From CAZMXP01 sp964570285 (lineage in GTDB: Bacteria > Planctomycetota > PLA2), in assembly GCA_964570285.1 (NCBI GenBank), contig CAZMXP010000062.1, positions 1 through 26,511 of the forward strand: DNA of 26,511 nt, written 5' to 3'. Shown here piece by piece: positions 1 to 6,768 of the stretch. Position numbers and translations under genes: made by a program. The notes below the pieces were generated by a model, which searched no databases, was not told the origin of the DNA, and saw only the letters and a program-made list of their open reading frames with translations. Position 1 is the stretch's first letter; each line of letters opens with the position of its first letter.

Positions 1-163
1 TCTCGATGGCGTAGAGCTTCCCGAGGAGGTCGAGAGCCGTCCTCGAATCCGCCGCCGAAGGGCCCACGAAGCCGCTCAACCTCGCGACTCCCTGCTCCCC
101 GTGCTTGGCCAGTGTCGAAAGTATCGGAGTCGGACTCAGAATGGACGGAGACTTCTTTGCCAT
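1..163 (-). CDS. Partial small hypothetical protein (N-terminal 54 residues)
   Basis: An open frame reads from ATG at 163 to the left edge, so only the N-terminus is present. A strong Shine-Dalgarno sequence (GGAGG) ends 6 nt before the ATG, which supports this start. The protein begins MAKKSPSILSPTPILSTLAK and continues with a SGFVGPS stretch and LDLLGKLYAIE. The motif order (TLxKHG, then SGFVGPS) gives an impression of a family of short uncharacterised bacterial proteins, but I cannot name it with confidence. It points away from the transposase region to its right. No membrane segment or signal peptide is seen in the visible part. Confidence 0.6.
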   Translation of the reverse strand, partial: MAKKSPSILSPTPILSTLAKHGEQGVARLSGFVGPSAADSRTALDLLGKLYAIE

Positions 164-689
164 CTCAACCTCCAATGCGACTTGAGCTTGATTCCTGAAT
201 GTTGGGGAGTTCGCGACTCGACGTGATGAAGTAGTCACGAAATTGTCTCCGCCTTGACTGCGAGGAGAACCTCTCCGCCTCGCGTGTTTCGCGCCCGTGC
301 GGACCGTTCACGCGCCGCGAGGCTTCCCATGCGCGTCGCGATCCGCCGAGGGCTGGCACTCGCGCACACGACCGCAGCACCGCGACCTTCGGCCCCATGA
401 GCATCATCGCCTCCTTCGCTCTGGCAGCACTGTATCAAGACGGCGAGCGCACGACCGATGAAGGCCACCAGGCCCTCAACCTGGCGCGTCTCGTCTGCGG
501 GCGGCGCAGCTATGGCGATTCAGCCGCCACTCTGGCGAGGCGCCACGGGGCTCGGCCATGACCGCCTCCTGAAGTCGGGTCGGGCGCGGACCATTCGCCA
601 CCTCCCGCCGGACCCGCCGCGGACGCGATGAGAGTCGCCGATGACGACGCGTTGACCGGCTCACGGCCCCGGTCAATCGGGTGAAACGG
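164..689. other. Poorly coding stretch left of the transposase
   Basis: No convincing gene is seen in this stretch. The reading frames here are Arg/Ser/Ala-rich shadows without ribosome-binding sites. One 54-codon frame at 397-561 is listed separately as a weak candidate. Patches near 181-260 and 420-530 are less GC-rich than the neighbouring genes, which fits decayed or acquired DNA, although no recognisable parent gene could be read out. Confidence 0.5.
397..561 (+). CDS. Possible small ORF or gene fragment, 54 aa
   Basis: The frame runs from ATG 397 to TGA 559-561. It has a fairly normal amino-acid mix (it contains ALYQDGERTTDEGHQALN and ends LARRHGARP) and a third-position G/C preference, unlike the Arg/Pro-rich shadow frames around it. 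There is no clear ribosome-binding site before the ATG and I recognise no domain. It may be a remnant of a longer gene broken during insertion of the neighbouring element, or chance. Confidence 0.2.
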   Translation: MSIIASFALAALYQDGERTTDEGHQALNLARLVCGRRSYGDSAATLARRHGARP

Positions 690-831
690 CCCTACCTACC
701 GATGGCCGGCGGCTCGAAGCGATCGGGGGCGGGCGGTGCCACCGACCGCGTCGGGCGCGGCCCCCGCACCCCCCGCGACGGCGACCTAGGAGGGCGCCGC
801 ACCCCCGGCTCCCGCCACCTCGTAGGTAGGG
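690..831. repeat. 10-bp perfect inverted repeat enclosing 122 bp
   Basis: CCCTACCTAC at 690-699 is matched by its exact reverse complement GTAGGTAGGG at 822-831. It lies just left of the transposase gene. It could be a small non-autonomous element, a terminus of the insertion, or a cruciform-forming site. The CTACCT core recurs in inverted orientation just after the transposase (2014-2019), so the outer arm could also be part of an IS end; that match is only 6 bp. Confidence 0.4.
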
Positions 832-836
832 TCTCA

Positions 837-866
837 AAACCCGTCCCCCGCCCGGGAGGCGGGTTT
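837..866. repeat. Short inverted repeat upstream of the transposase
   Basis: AAACCCG at 837-843 and CGGGTTT at 860-866 can form a 7-bp stem around a GC-rich loop. It lies about 57 bp before the transposase start. It could block read-through transcription into the transposase gene, as leader hairpins do in some insertion sequences; here that is only inference. Confidence 0.35.
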
Positions 867-922
867 GCGGCGCCGGGCCTTGCCGCCTCCCGGCCCACCC
901 GCTACGCTCCCGGCGGGAGGGT

Positions 923-1999
923 ATGGACGTGTTCAAGAGACTGCTCCTGCCGCTCGCGCGGCTCATCGAGAACGGGCTCGCCCGGCAGGTCGAGTACCTG
1001 CTCGCGGAGAACCGCATCCTGCGCTCGAAGCTGCCCGCCCGGGTGCCACTCGACGATTCCGAGCGCCGCTCCATCGCCGTCGCCGCCGCCGGCCTCGGAG
1101 TCCAACTGCTCTCGCGCCTCGCCCGCATCGCGAAACCCGACACCATTCTCCGCTGGCACCGGCGGCTCGTCGAGGGGAAGGCGCGCCCGCCCGCCAACCC
1201 CGGCCGCAGGATTGGGCGCCCCCGGACCCCCCAAGATCAATGCGACCTCGTCGCGCGCCTCGCCCGCGAGAACCGCGCCTGGGGATACAGGCGCCTCTCG
1301 CACGCCCTGAAGAACCTCGGCATCGAACTCAGCCACGCCACCATCGCGCGCATACTCGCCGAGCGCGGCCTTCTCCCCGCGCCCGACCGGGGCCGCCCGA
1401 CACAGTGGCGGGAGTTCCTGAAGGCACACTGGGAGGTGCTCGCCGCGACCGACTTCTTCAGCGTGAAGGTCTGGACGCTGCGCGGACTCGTCACCTTCCA
1501 CGTCCTCTTCGTCGTGCGCCTCGCCACGCGCAAGGTGCATGTCGCGGGCATCTCCGCCAACCCCGACGGGCGCTGGATGGGGCAGATCGCGAGAAACCTG
1601 ACGATGGATGGGTGGGGGTTCCTCGAGGGCGCCCGCGTGCTCGTGCACGACCGCGACCCGCTCTTCTGCGCCTCGTTCCGCGAGGTGCTGCGCGGCGCGG
1701 GAGTGGATTCGTTGCGCCTGCCGAGGCGGTCGCCCAACCTCAACGCGCATTGCGAGCGCTGGGTGCGGACGGTCCGCGAGGAGTGCCTCTCGAGGCTCGT
1801 GCTCGCGGGCGAGGGCTCGCTGCGGAGGGCGCTCGCGTTGTACGAGACGCACTACAACCATGAGCGGACGCACAGGGGGCTCGGGGGCAGGATCCCGGAG
1901 CCGCGCGCGGAGGACCGCCCCGGCGCGGCCGACGGGCGCGTGCGGAGGCGTGCGCGGCTCGGAGGGATGCTGAACTTCTACTGGAGGGAGGCGGGGTGA
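923..1999 (+). CDS. IS481/IS3-like DDE transposase (integrase core)
   Basis: This 358-aa protein has an N-terminal helical region (about 1-90), a helix-turn-helix-like stretch around 105-155 (RENRAWGYRRLSHALKNLGI) and an rve-type DDE catalytic core from about 165. The likely triad is D177 (AATDFF), D243 (VHDRDPLF) and E279 (NAHCERWVRTVREECL), with the 35-residue D-E spacing typical of retroviral-integrase-like transposases. The C-terminal HYNHERTHRGL motif is also characteristic. The length is normal for an intact enzyme, so it may be active. The start at 923 has a G-rich sequence only 2 nt upstream, so translation may be weak. Clear terminal inverted repeats of the element could not be fixed. 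It sits directly before a toxin-antitoxin pair, as is common in accessory DNA. Confidence 0.9.
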   Translation: MDVFKRLLLPLARLIENGLARQVEYLLAENRILRSKLPARVPLDDSERRSIAVAAAGLGVQLLSRLARIAKPDTILRWHRRLVEGKARPPANPGRRIGRPRTPQDQCDLVARLARENRAWGYRRLSHALKNLGIELSHATIARILAERGLLPAPDRGRPTQWREFLKAHWEVLAATDFFSVKVWTLRGLVTFHVLFVVRLATRKVHVAGISANPDGRWMGQIARNLTMDGWGFLEGARVLVHDRDPLFCASFREVLRGAGVDSLRLPRRSPNLNAHCERWVRTVREECLSRLVLAGEGSLRRALALYETHYNHERTHRGLGGRIPEPRAEDRPGAADGRVRRRARLGGMLNFYWREAG

Positions 2000-2026
2000 G
2001 GCGCCACCTGCTGAGGTAGAATCTGT

Positions 2027-2050
2027 GGCGGGGGCGTACCCGCCCCCGCC
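2027..2050 (+). terminator. Perfect 10-bp hairpin after the transposase
   Basis: GGCGGGGGCG at 2027-2036 pairs perfectly with CGCCCCCGCC at 2041-2050 around a TACC loop, 27 nt after the transposase stop and 19 nt before the antitoxin start. There is no T-run behind it, so it is either a factor-independent terminator of weak type or an element of the antitoxin leader. A TAGAAT at 2017-2022, immediately before the hairpin, could be the -10 box of the toxin-antitoxin operon, in which case the hairpin would be in its 5' leader. Confidence 0.45.
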
Positions 2051-2069
2051 GAGGCCAGGAGACAGCCCC

Positions 2070-2300
2070 ATGGACAGACTACGCGCCCGGGTCCGCCAAG
2101 GTCGGCTCGTCGTCGACGCGCCGACCACGTTGCCCGAGGGCACCGTCATCGATCTCGTTATTGACGACGACGGGGACGACCTGACCGATCAGGAGCGCGC
2201 CGCGCTCCATGCGACGATCCTACGTTCGGCGGCGGAGGCAGAGGCGGGAGAGGCGCGACCGGCCGCTGACGTCCTGCGCGACCTTCGAAAGCGCCGGTGA
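2070..2300 (+). CDS. Antitoxin of a RelE/ParE-type toxin-antitoxin pair
   Basis: This 76-aa protein should neutralise the toxin encoded next to it and probably represses the operon. The N-terminal half (MDRLRARVRQGRLVVDAPTT) resembles small beta-strand antitoxins with an RxGRLVxDxPxxLPEGT pattern; the C-terminal half is acidic and helical, ending DVLRDLRKRR, as expected for a toxin-wrapping tail. The ATG at 2070 is chosen because AGGAGA lies 7 nt upstream; an in-frame GTG at 2025 would place the hairpin 2027-2050 inside the gene. The stop overlaps the toxin start in a GTGA sequence, which indicates translational coupling. The exact antitoxin family is not certain, but the pairing is clear. 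Confidence 0.82.
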   Translation: MDRLRARVRQGRLVVDAPTTLPEGTVIDLVIDDDGDDLTDQERAALHATILRSAAEAEAGEARPAADVLRDLRKRR

Positions 2301-2605
2301 CCAGGCGCGTCGAGATCTCGCCGCTGGCAGCCCGGGACCTCGAAGCGATCGACCTCTGGTGGCGCGAGAACCGGCTCGCCGCGCCGGACCTGTTCCTCGA
2401 GGAGTTCGCGGCGTCGCTCGAACTGATCGCGGAGATGCCGCTCGTCGGGCGCCGCTACCGGGCCCTGCCCGCACCGGAGACCCGCCGGGTCCTGATGCAC
2501 GCCACCCGCTACCACGTCTACTACCATGTGACGGGGAGCAGCGTCCTCGTCGTCGCAGTCTGGAGCGCGGTGAGGGGTTCCGGCCCCGACCTGTGCGCCC
2601 GCTGA
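2297..2605 (+). CDS. RelE/ParE-superfamily toxin
   Basis: This 102-aa protein begins with GTG inside the antitoxin stop. It shows the RelE/ParE fold signature: an N-terminal strand and helix (VEISPLAARDLEAIDLWWREN), a central PLVGRRYRALPAPETRRVLM segment and a C-terminal YHVYYHVTGSSVLVVAVWSA strand pair. Members either cut mRNA at the ribosome (RelE) or inhibit gyrase (ParE); the sequence alone does not decide, although the layout resembles ParE/plasmid-stabilisation proteins. Length is normal and no truncation is seen. A 95-bp palindromic element starts about 30 bp after the stop, and the next gene is convergent. Confidence 0.88.
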   Translation: MTRRVEISPLAARDLEAIDLWWRENRLAAPDLFLEEFAASLELIAEMPLVGRRYRALPAPETRRVLMHATRYHVYYHVTGSSVLVVAVWSAVRGSGPDLCAR

Positions 2606-2616
2606 GCGCATCCCCG

Positions 2617-2646
2617 CGCGGGGCGGAGCCACGCGGGGCGGAGCCA
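2617..2646. repeat. Two perfect tandem copies of a 15-bp unit
   Basis: CGCGGGGCGGAGCCA occurs at 2617-2631 and again at 2632-2646. The second copy runs into the left arm of the 95-bp palindromic element, so the duplication covers the element boundary. The second element (6769-6863) lacks it. It may be a footprint of insertion or of slippage at the stem base. Confidence 0.75.
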
Positions 2647-2731
2647 GGCTCATTAGTTCCGCTCTGCAAAGCCTGCCTTACATGCTGGCCCACCAACCAA
2701 GAGCGGTACTAATGAGCCAGGCTCCGCCCTC
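2637..2731. repeat. 95-bp palindromic repeat element, copy 1
   Basis: The element has imperfect 30-bp terminal inverted repeats: the left arm GGCGGAGCCAGGCTCATTAG mirrors the right arm ending GAGCCAGGCTCCGCCC, with two mismatched positions. It encloses about 35 bp that are less GC-rich. The same 95 bp recur at 6769-6863 with a single difference (A at 2670, G at 6802). Each arm also contains the small palindrome GAGCCAGGCTC. It lies between convergent genes (the RelE/ParE toxin on plus and MazF on minus). It could be a MITE, a REP/BIME-type element or a two-way terminator. No transposase seen here has matching ends. Confidence 0.9.
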
Positions 2732-2770
2732 TGGATGAAGGGAGCAGCCCACGCTGACGGCTGACGGGAC

Positions 2771-3118
2771 TCAACGGCCGAGTACGACGTCGATGCCGCT
2801 CATGACCAGCGAGAGGTGCCTTCTGGCAAGTTTGGTCACCCGCGTCGTCAGGCAGCCTCGGTCCAGCGCCACGATCTGTGACACGTTTGCGACCGAGTCC
2901 CTCGGAAGCCCCGTCTCCTTGGCGGGAAGGAAGACGTTGCCGGGCGCCTCGGCCCAGGCCATGTTGCTCGTCAGCGGTACGCAGACGGTGGTGCGGATCC
3001 GGCTGCGGTTGAGGTGGTCGCCTTGGACTACGACGACTGGACGTCGGAACCCCGGACCCGAGCCGGTCGGATCGGGAAGATCTGCCCACCAGATCTCGCC
3101 CTGGGCGACCGCTACCAC
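2771..3118 (-). CDS. mazF: MazF/PemK-type endoribonuclease toxin
   Basis: This 115-aa protein is a sequence-specific mRNA interferase of the MazF/PemK family. It carries the family N-terminus QGEIWWADLPDPTGSGPGFR followed by RPVVVVQGDHLNRS, a TTVCVPLTSN strand and the late segment VSQIVALDRGCL. The Arg after GPGF and the Thr/Ser of PLTSN are at the positions usually linked to RNA cleavage and binding. It starts with GTG at 3118 and overlaps the antitoxin stop by 7 nt, so the two are translationally coupled, antitoxin first. It ends 40 bp before the palindromic element 2637-2731 and converges on the RelE/ParE pair. Full length, apparently intact. Confidence 0.93.
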   Translation of the reverse strand: MVAVAQGEIWWADLPDPTGSGPGFRRPVVVVQGDHLNRSRIRTTVCVPLTSNMAWAEAPGNVFLPAKETGLPRDSVANVSQIVALDRGCLTTRVTKLARRHLSLVMSGIDVVLGR

Positions 3119-3348
3119 TCGCCGCGCTCCAAGATCCCGCGTGCGGCCTCGGAGACGAACGGATCGATCGGCTCCCCGACCTTGGCCATCGCCTTGTTCA
3201 TCGCCTCCGTGACCTCTTCGGGCGCATGGCGGGCCAGATACTCCGCGATGGCATCGGCGTAAAGCTGGCTGCGCGACTTCTTCGTTCGACGGGCATGAGC
3301 CTCGGCGGCCCGGAAGACCTCGTCAGGCAGCGATACGGCCGTTTTCAT
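3112..3348 (-). CDS. mazE: Ribbon-helix-helix antitoxin for MazF
   Basis: This 78-aa protein starts MKTAVSLPDEVFRAAEAHAR and continues RTKKSRSQLYADAIAEYLAR, which is the beta-strand plus two-helix pattern of a CopG/MetJ-like DNA-binding domain (about residues 1-42). The C-terminal part (EVTEAMNKAMAKVGEPIDPF) is the presumed toxin-binding tail. Such antitoxins bind their own promoter and inhibit the paired MazF. The ATG at 3348 is preferred because the conserved domain begins there; no Shine-Dalgarno sequence precedes it, but a TATACT box ends 6 nt upstream, so the mRNA is probably leaderless. Longer upstream reading in this frame is not protein-like. The symbol follows MazEF systems with this type of antitoxin. 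Confidence 0.87.
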   Translation of the reverse strand: MKTAVSLPDEVFRAAEAHARRTKKSRSQLYADAIAEYLARHAPEEVTEAMNKAMAKVGEPIDPFVSEAARGILERGEW

Positions 3349-3354
3349 ACCAGT

Positions 3355-3382
3355 AGTATAACCACGGTAAGGGCCCGCGCAA
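3355..3382 (-). promoter_or_regulatory. Probable promoter of the mazEF operon
   Basis: On the minus strand TTGCGC (3382-3377) is followed after 16 bp by TATACT (3360-3355). Only 6 nt separate the TATACT from the antitoxin ATG, so transcription should start at or next to the start codon. A small inverted repeat (ATAC ... GTAT, 3347-3359) overlaps the -10 box and could be the autoregulatory operator; this is inference. Confidence 0.5.
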
Positions 3383-3408
3383 GTCCGCATAGTCCGTGTA
3401 GTCCGTAT
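3382..3408. repeat. Three tandem 9-bp units upstream of mazEF
   Basis: AGTCCGCAT, AGTCCGTGT and AGTCCGTAT follow each other directly at 3382-3390, 3391-3399 and 3400-3408. They abut the -35 region of the antitoxin promoter. Evenly spaced direct repeats at about one helical turn could be binding sites for the ribbon-helix-helix antitoxin, or a dispersed microsatellite. Confidence 0.7.
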
Positions 3409-3678
3409 CGCCCGGTCACGGTCGGGGCGATGCTCCTCCGGGACGAGCGTCGCCACGCGCCTGCGCCACCCGACACAGCGAGCGGCACCGGCCCCGTGAC
3501 GGCCGTGCGCACGCCGGTGGGCTGCACCACCGGTACCGGCGCGCCGCCTGACGGCCAGGTCGATCCAGTCTCCCTCCGCGCGAGCGGGCGCTGTCGTGCG
3601 CGGGCCGCCCTCTCCCGGGGCCACGCACCGCAGCTCCCGCCACTCCCCCTCGCTGTCGTGGTGCTCTTCTGCCAAGCT
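3409..3678. other. Intergenic stretch without a recognised gene
   Basis: This DNA lies between the divergent mazEF operon and the small membrane-protein operon. Reading frames on both strands are Arg/Pro/Ala-rich and lack start signals. Nothing with a recognisable domain or RNA structure was found apart from the hairpin that follows it. Confidence 0.5.
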
Positions 3679-3716
3679 CCCTACCGGTTTCGAGTGCGGA
3701 GGAGTCTTCGGTAGGG
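3679..3716. repeat. 8-bp inverted repeat before the membrane operon
   Basis: CCCTACCG at 3679-3686 and CGGTAGGG at 3709-3716 form an 8-bp stem around 22 nt. It lies about 67 bp before the first gene of the membrane operon. The arms resemble the CCCTACC/GGTAGGG arms at 690-831. It could be an operator or leader hairpin. Confidence 0.35.
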
Positions 3717-3783
3717 ACAGGGCAGTGCGACGACCGATGGCGCGCTCTTGCGCGGCCTGGGGAGGCTCCCTAGGATTGCCCCG

Positions 3784-4251
3784 ATGTCCCGGCCGACCGA
3801 CGAGGCAACCGAACGCCGACTGGCGAGCCGTGAACTCGGCCAGGCGCAGCGCAAGATACTCGCGATCCGGAACTTCTACATCGCGAACGCGATCCTCTGG
3901 GGCTTTCCGATGCTCTTCTCATTGCTGCTTCCGTGGTTCCTGCTGAAGGCGCTCTTCGTCGGAGGATTCGTGCTGATGATCACGGGGGCGGTTCGCGTGC
4001 GACAGAGCCCCTTCGTATGGTCGATCCTCATCGCAGCGATCTGGACGGTGGTCGTCGTCGGATGGATCGGCTTTGGATTCGAGGTGGCCAGCATCCGCTT
4101 CGCGCTCGCCGCGATCTGGACCGTCGGCTGCTGGCTGATGCTCCCCGCGACAGTTCGCGTCAAGGCGCTGATCGCCCGGCACCCCGACCTCTGGATCTCG
4201 AAGAGGATGCAGCCGGGGGGCCGCCGGCGCCGTACCGGGAAGCGGCCGTAG
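3784..4251 (+). CDS. Small four-helix membrane protein (2TM-like), unknown function
   Basis: This 155-aa protein has a charged cytoplasmic N-terminus with a short amphipathic region (about 1-28, RRLASRELGQAQRKILAIR), then four hydrophobic segments at roughly 33-50, 52-72, 79-97 and 103-121, and a basic C-terminus (GGRRRRTGKRP). No catalytic motif is visible. The ATG at 3784 is chosen over an in-frame upstream start at 3748, because the extra residues are not conserved-looking and the mature protein starts normally here; the ribosome-binding site is weak. Only 1 nt separates its stop from the GTG of the CPBP protease gene, so the two are one operon and the proteins may work together in the membrane. 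Confidence 0.72.
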   Translation: MSRPTDEATERRLASRELGQAQRKILAIRNFYIANAILWGFPMLFSLLLPWFLLKALFVGGFVLMITGAVRVRQSPFVWSILIAAIWTVVVVGWIGFGFEVASIRFALAAIWTVGCWLMLPATVRVKALIARHPDLWISKRMQPGGRRRRTGKRP

Positions 4252-4252
4252 C

Positions 4253-4864
4253 GTGGACCGGGCCACCCTCCGGGCCTATCGCTCGTCGCAGCAGCGGATC
4301 CGGCGCGACGTCGCAGCGATCGCCGCCGTCTTCGCGGGCACGCTCGTCGTCACCGTGCTCGCATGTCCTCCGCTGCTCGCCTACGCGCTCCTCTGCCTGA
4401 CGGGATTCGCGGGCACCTTCCTCCTCGGAGCGGTGCGCCCCACCCTTGGCGGCGCGCCCGCCCTCCGCGACGCGCCCCTCGGCGTGCTGGCGGCAGCGGT
4501 CTCTCTCGGGGCGGCCCTCCTCCTCGTCTTCCTCTCCGGCGCCCCCTTCAAGGGCTGGCATCCGCCGGCCGCCGCCCTGCTCCTTCAGTCCGCGCTCCTG
4601 CCTGCGCTCGTCGAGGAGTGGCTCTGCCGCGGCGTGCTCTGGACCGCCTGTCTCCGCCTCCAACCCGTGCGTGTGACCCTCGTCGTGACCGCGATCCTCT
4701 TCACGCTGATGCACGTGCTCGCCTGGGGCCCCTTCGGCATCCCCGCCCACTTCGTCGCCGGACTCGCCTTCGGCGCGGTGCGCGCGCGCACCGGGAGCCT
4801 CCCCCCCTGCATGCTCGCCCACCTGCTGCACAACGGCGTCGTGCTCGGGTTCGCGCCGCCGTGA
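4253..4864 (+). CDS. CPBP-family intramembrane glutamic protease
   Basis: This 203-aa membrane protein carries the three motifs of CPBP (CAAX/ABI) proteases in order: E121-E122-x3-R126 in VEEWLCRGVLW, the FxxxH motif ending at H154 in FTLMH, and H190-x3-N194 in AHLLHN. The Glu pair and the His residues form the catalytic centre in the family. Several hydrophobic helices (about 20-40, 42-60, 76-95, 105-120, 140-157, 163-178, 185-200) place the site within the membrane. Family members process prenylated or bacteriocin-related peptides, or act in immunity; no substrate is evident here. The GTG start lies 1 nt after the stop of the upstream membrane protein. Full length for a minimal member. Confidence 0.88.
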   Translation: MDRATLRAYRSSQQRIRRDVAAIAAVFAGTLVVTVLACPPLLAYALLCLTGFAGTFLLGAVRPTLGGAPALRDAPLGVLAAAVSLGAALLLVFLSGAPFKGWHPPAAALLLQSALLPALVEEWLCRGVLWTACLRLQPVRVTLVVTAILFTLMHVLAWGPFGIPAHFVAGLAFGAVRARTGSLPPCMLAHLLHNGVVLGFAPP

Positions 4865-5099
4865 GGCGGACGGCCCCCGCACCCCTCCCCGGCTTCTCTC
4901 GAGGTCATCGTCGCCGCCGCCCGACGACGATCCTCCACAGGAGCCCAGCCAGGAGGGCGGGCGCGCCGACGGCCCGTTGGCGTGGCGGCACGTTTGCCGC
5001 AAGCTGGGCATGGAGAACGCGCCCCGCAGCGGGCACGAGCGGGTGGAGAGGGCGCACTTGGGGGGCGAGCCGGGCGCGGGCCGCCCGGCGGACTCTTGC

Positions 5100-5105
5100 T
5101 ACGAT
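5100..5105 (+). promoter_or_regulatory. Possible extended -10 box for the HEAT/Sel1 gene
   Basis: TTGCTACGAT contains a TGn extension and a TACGAT hexamer at 5100-5105, 9 nt before the ATG at 5115. There is no good -35 hexamer and no Shine-Dalgarno sequence between, so a very short leader is likely. The same CTACGAT occurs across the start of the esterase gene at 22359. Confidence 0.3.
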
Positions 5106-5114
5106 GGACGGCGC

Positions 5115-6755
5115 ATGGCACGGCGGCTTCTCTGTGTCGTCCTCGCGTCAGCATTGGTCGCGAGCGCACAGGATCGCTCGGAGGTTCAAGCAGCGGTCCG
5201 CGGCCTCACGAGCGGCGATGCGGACGTGCGGTACAAGTCGATCGTCAGGTTCTTCCTCGAGAAGGACCTCCCACTTGCCAAGCACCGGTTCGCGATCGCG
5301 AAGCTGCTGGGCGACCCGGACTCCGAGATTCGAGAACTCGCCGGGTTCGCGCTCGACAGGTTGGGCAAGGAGGCGGTCGGACTGTTCATCTCGGCGCTGA
5401 AAGAGAAGAACCCTCTCGCGAGAGCCGAGGCGGCGCGCTCGCTGGGACGCGTCGGCAGACCGGCGGTCCCGGATCTCCTCCGGATGATGGCACTGCCGCG
5501 CCGGGAGTACCGCGCCGCCGCGGCGCAAGCCTTGGGTCACCTCTCCAAGGATGTCCGGCCCGATGCCCTGGCGACGCTCTCCTCGGCTCTCGCGGACGAG
5601 GATGCAGTCGTCCGGTGCGCCGCCGCTCGGGCGCTCGCGGCCTACCTGGAGGATCCAGCCACCGTGCTGCCCCTGCTATCGAGACTCCTGGCCGATTCGG
5701 ATCCCGAAGTCGCCCGGAGCGCGGGGGCCTCGATCTCGTGTTTCGAGTCTGAGGCGTTGCCGTCGTTCGAGGCGGCATTCGCCCTGGACGGTCCGCACGT
5801 GGGGAGCGGGCTCGCCTCCGCCGCCCGCGGCCTGAAGGCGCGAGGCGTGCCGATCCTCGCCAAAGCGCTGGACGGTCCGCAGCAGGCGCGGGCTTGCGAG
5901 GCCGCGTCGGCCACGGGCGCATGGGCCCTTCCGCTCCTCGGACGCCTCGACGAGATCGCCACGGACGCCGCACGAAAGGCCGCGAGGGAGATCCGGCGGT
6001 CGGGCGACCTGGCCAGCGATTGCAGCGCCGCCGAGGCACTCCTGCCGAGCGATCCCGAGCACGCCCTGCCCGACCTCGAGGAGGCACGCTACGGGGGCAA
6101 CGCGCACGCAACCACCGTCCTCGGGCGGCACCTGCTCAGGCAAGACGCACTCGCGGGCAAAGCGCTGCTCCTGGAGGCGGCCGCTGCAGGTGACGCCCCT
6201 GCCATGGAGGCTCTCGGCGACTACTACAGGGAGAGCGAGCGCCACTCAGCCGACGACGAGGCGCTCCAGTGGTATCGGGCTGCTGCGGACAAGGGCAGCG
6301 CCCGCGGTCTCGTCGGCGTGGCGGACCTTCTCGGCGAGCGGCGCCGGGACGACGACCTGGAGGTGATGGCGCTGTATGAGCAGGCCGCCAAGCTTGGAAG
6401 CACAGATGCGATGAGGCGCCTCGCTCGCATGTGGAGGATGGGACACCACGCACCCGGAGTCATCAGGTCGTCCCCTTGGGAAGGGCGGGAGTGGATGCGC
6501 AAGGCTGCGATCCGTGGTGATCGAAAGGCCATGAGCGAGCTGGGCCTGTTTTATTCCGCCGACATGCGCCCCGCGGAGGATTATGCTTGGACCGCGCTGG
6601 CCCTCGAGGGGGAGGAGAAGAGCAGTCCTCGGCAGGATGCCCTGCTACGGGATCGAGCGAAACAGCAGTACAGCGCCCTGTCCAAGGCGCAGCGCGCAGA
6701 GGCTGCCGAGATCATCGCGGCGCTGCGGGAGGAGATGAAGCAGTACCAGAAGTGA
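5115..6755 (+). CDS. Secreted HEAT-repeat and Sel1-repeat protein
   Basis: This 546-aa protein starts with a signal peptide (MARRLLCVVLASALVASAQ, cleavage near 19). Residues about 30-300 are HEAT/PBS-lyase-like helical pairs, for example DSEIRELAGFALDRLGKEAV and NPLARAEAARSLGRVGRPAV. Residues about 325-500 are Sel1-like repeats with the A..G...A...LG pattern (AAAAGDAPAMEALGDYY, AADKGSARGLVGVADLL, AAIRGDRKAMSELGLFY). Both modules are protein-interaction scaffolds, so it probably organises a complex outside the cytoplasmic membrane; no enzyme motif is visible. The ATG at 5115 is chosen over 4977 because it begins the signal peptide. It has no obvious operon partner: it is separated by 250 bp from the CPBP gene and followed, 14 bp after its stop, by the second 95-bp palindrome. 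Confidence 0.88.
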   Translation: MARRLLCVVLASALVASAQDRSEVQAAVRGLTSGDADVRYKSIVRFFLEKDLPLAKHRFAIAKLLGDPDSEIRELAGFALDRLGKEAVGLFISALKEKNPLARAEAARSLGRVGRPAVPDLLRMMALPRREYRAAAAQALGHLSKDVRPDALATLSSALADEDAVVRCAAARALAAYLEDPATVLPLLSRLLADSDPEVARSAGASISCFESEALPSFEAAFALDGPHVGSGLASAARGLKARGVPILAKALDGPQQARACEAASATGAWALPLLGRLDEIATDAARKAAREIRRSGDLASDCSAAEALLPSDPEHALPDLEEARYGGNAHATTVLGRHLLRQDALAGKALLLEAAAAGDAPAMEALGDYYRESERHSADDEALQWYRAAADKGSARGLVGVADLLGERRRDDDLEVMALYEQAAKLGSTDAMRRLARMWRMGHHAPGVIRSSPWEGREWMRKAAIRGDRKAMSELGLFYSADMRPAEDYAWTALALEGEEKSSPRQDALLRDRAKQQYSALSKAQRAEAAEIIAALREEMKQYQK

Positions 6756-6768
6756 CCAGAGCGCCACA

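Noticed and set aside
2691..2710. CCAACCA in the centre of the 95-bp repeat as a tRNA 3' end
   Set aside because: No cloverleaf can be folded around it and the flanking arms are complementary to each other instead.
2617..2731. CRISPR-like arrangement of repeats
   Set aside because: The 15-bp units are directly adjacent without spacers, and the 95-bp element occurs as single copies 4 kb apart.
4160..5011. Minus-strand open frame of 283 codons opposite the CPBP protease gene
   Set aside because: Gly/Glu/Arg-rich shadow without a domain; the plus strand has the three protease motifs.
4865..5114. Gap between the CPBP and HEAT/Sel1 genes
   Set aside because: No gene, RNA or strong hairpin was found here apart from the possible -10 box at 5100-5105.
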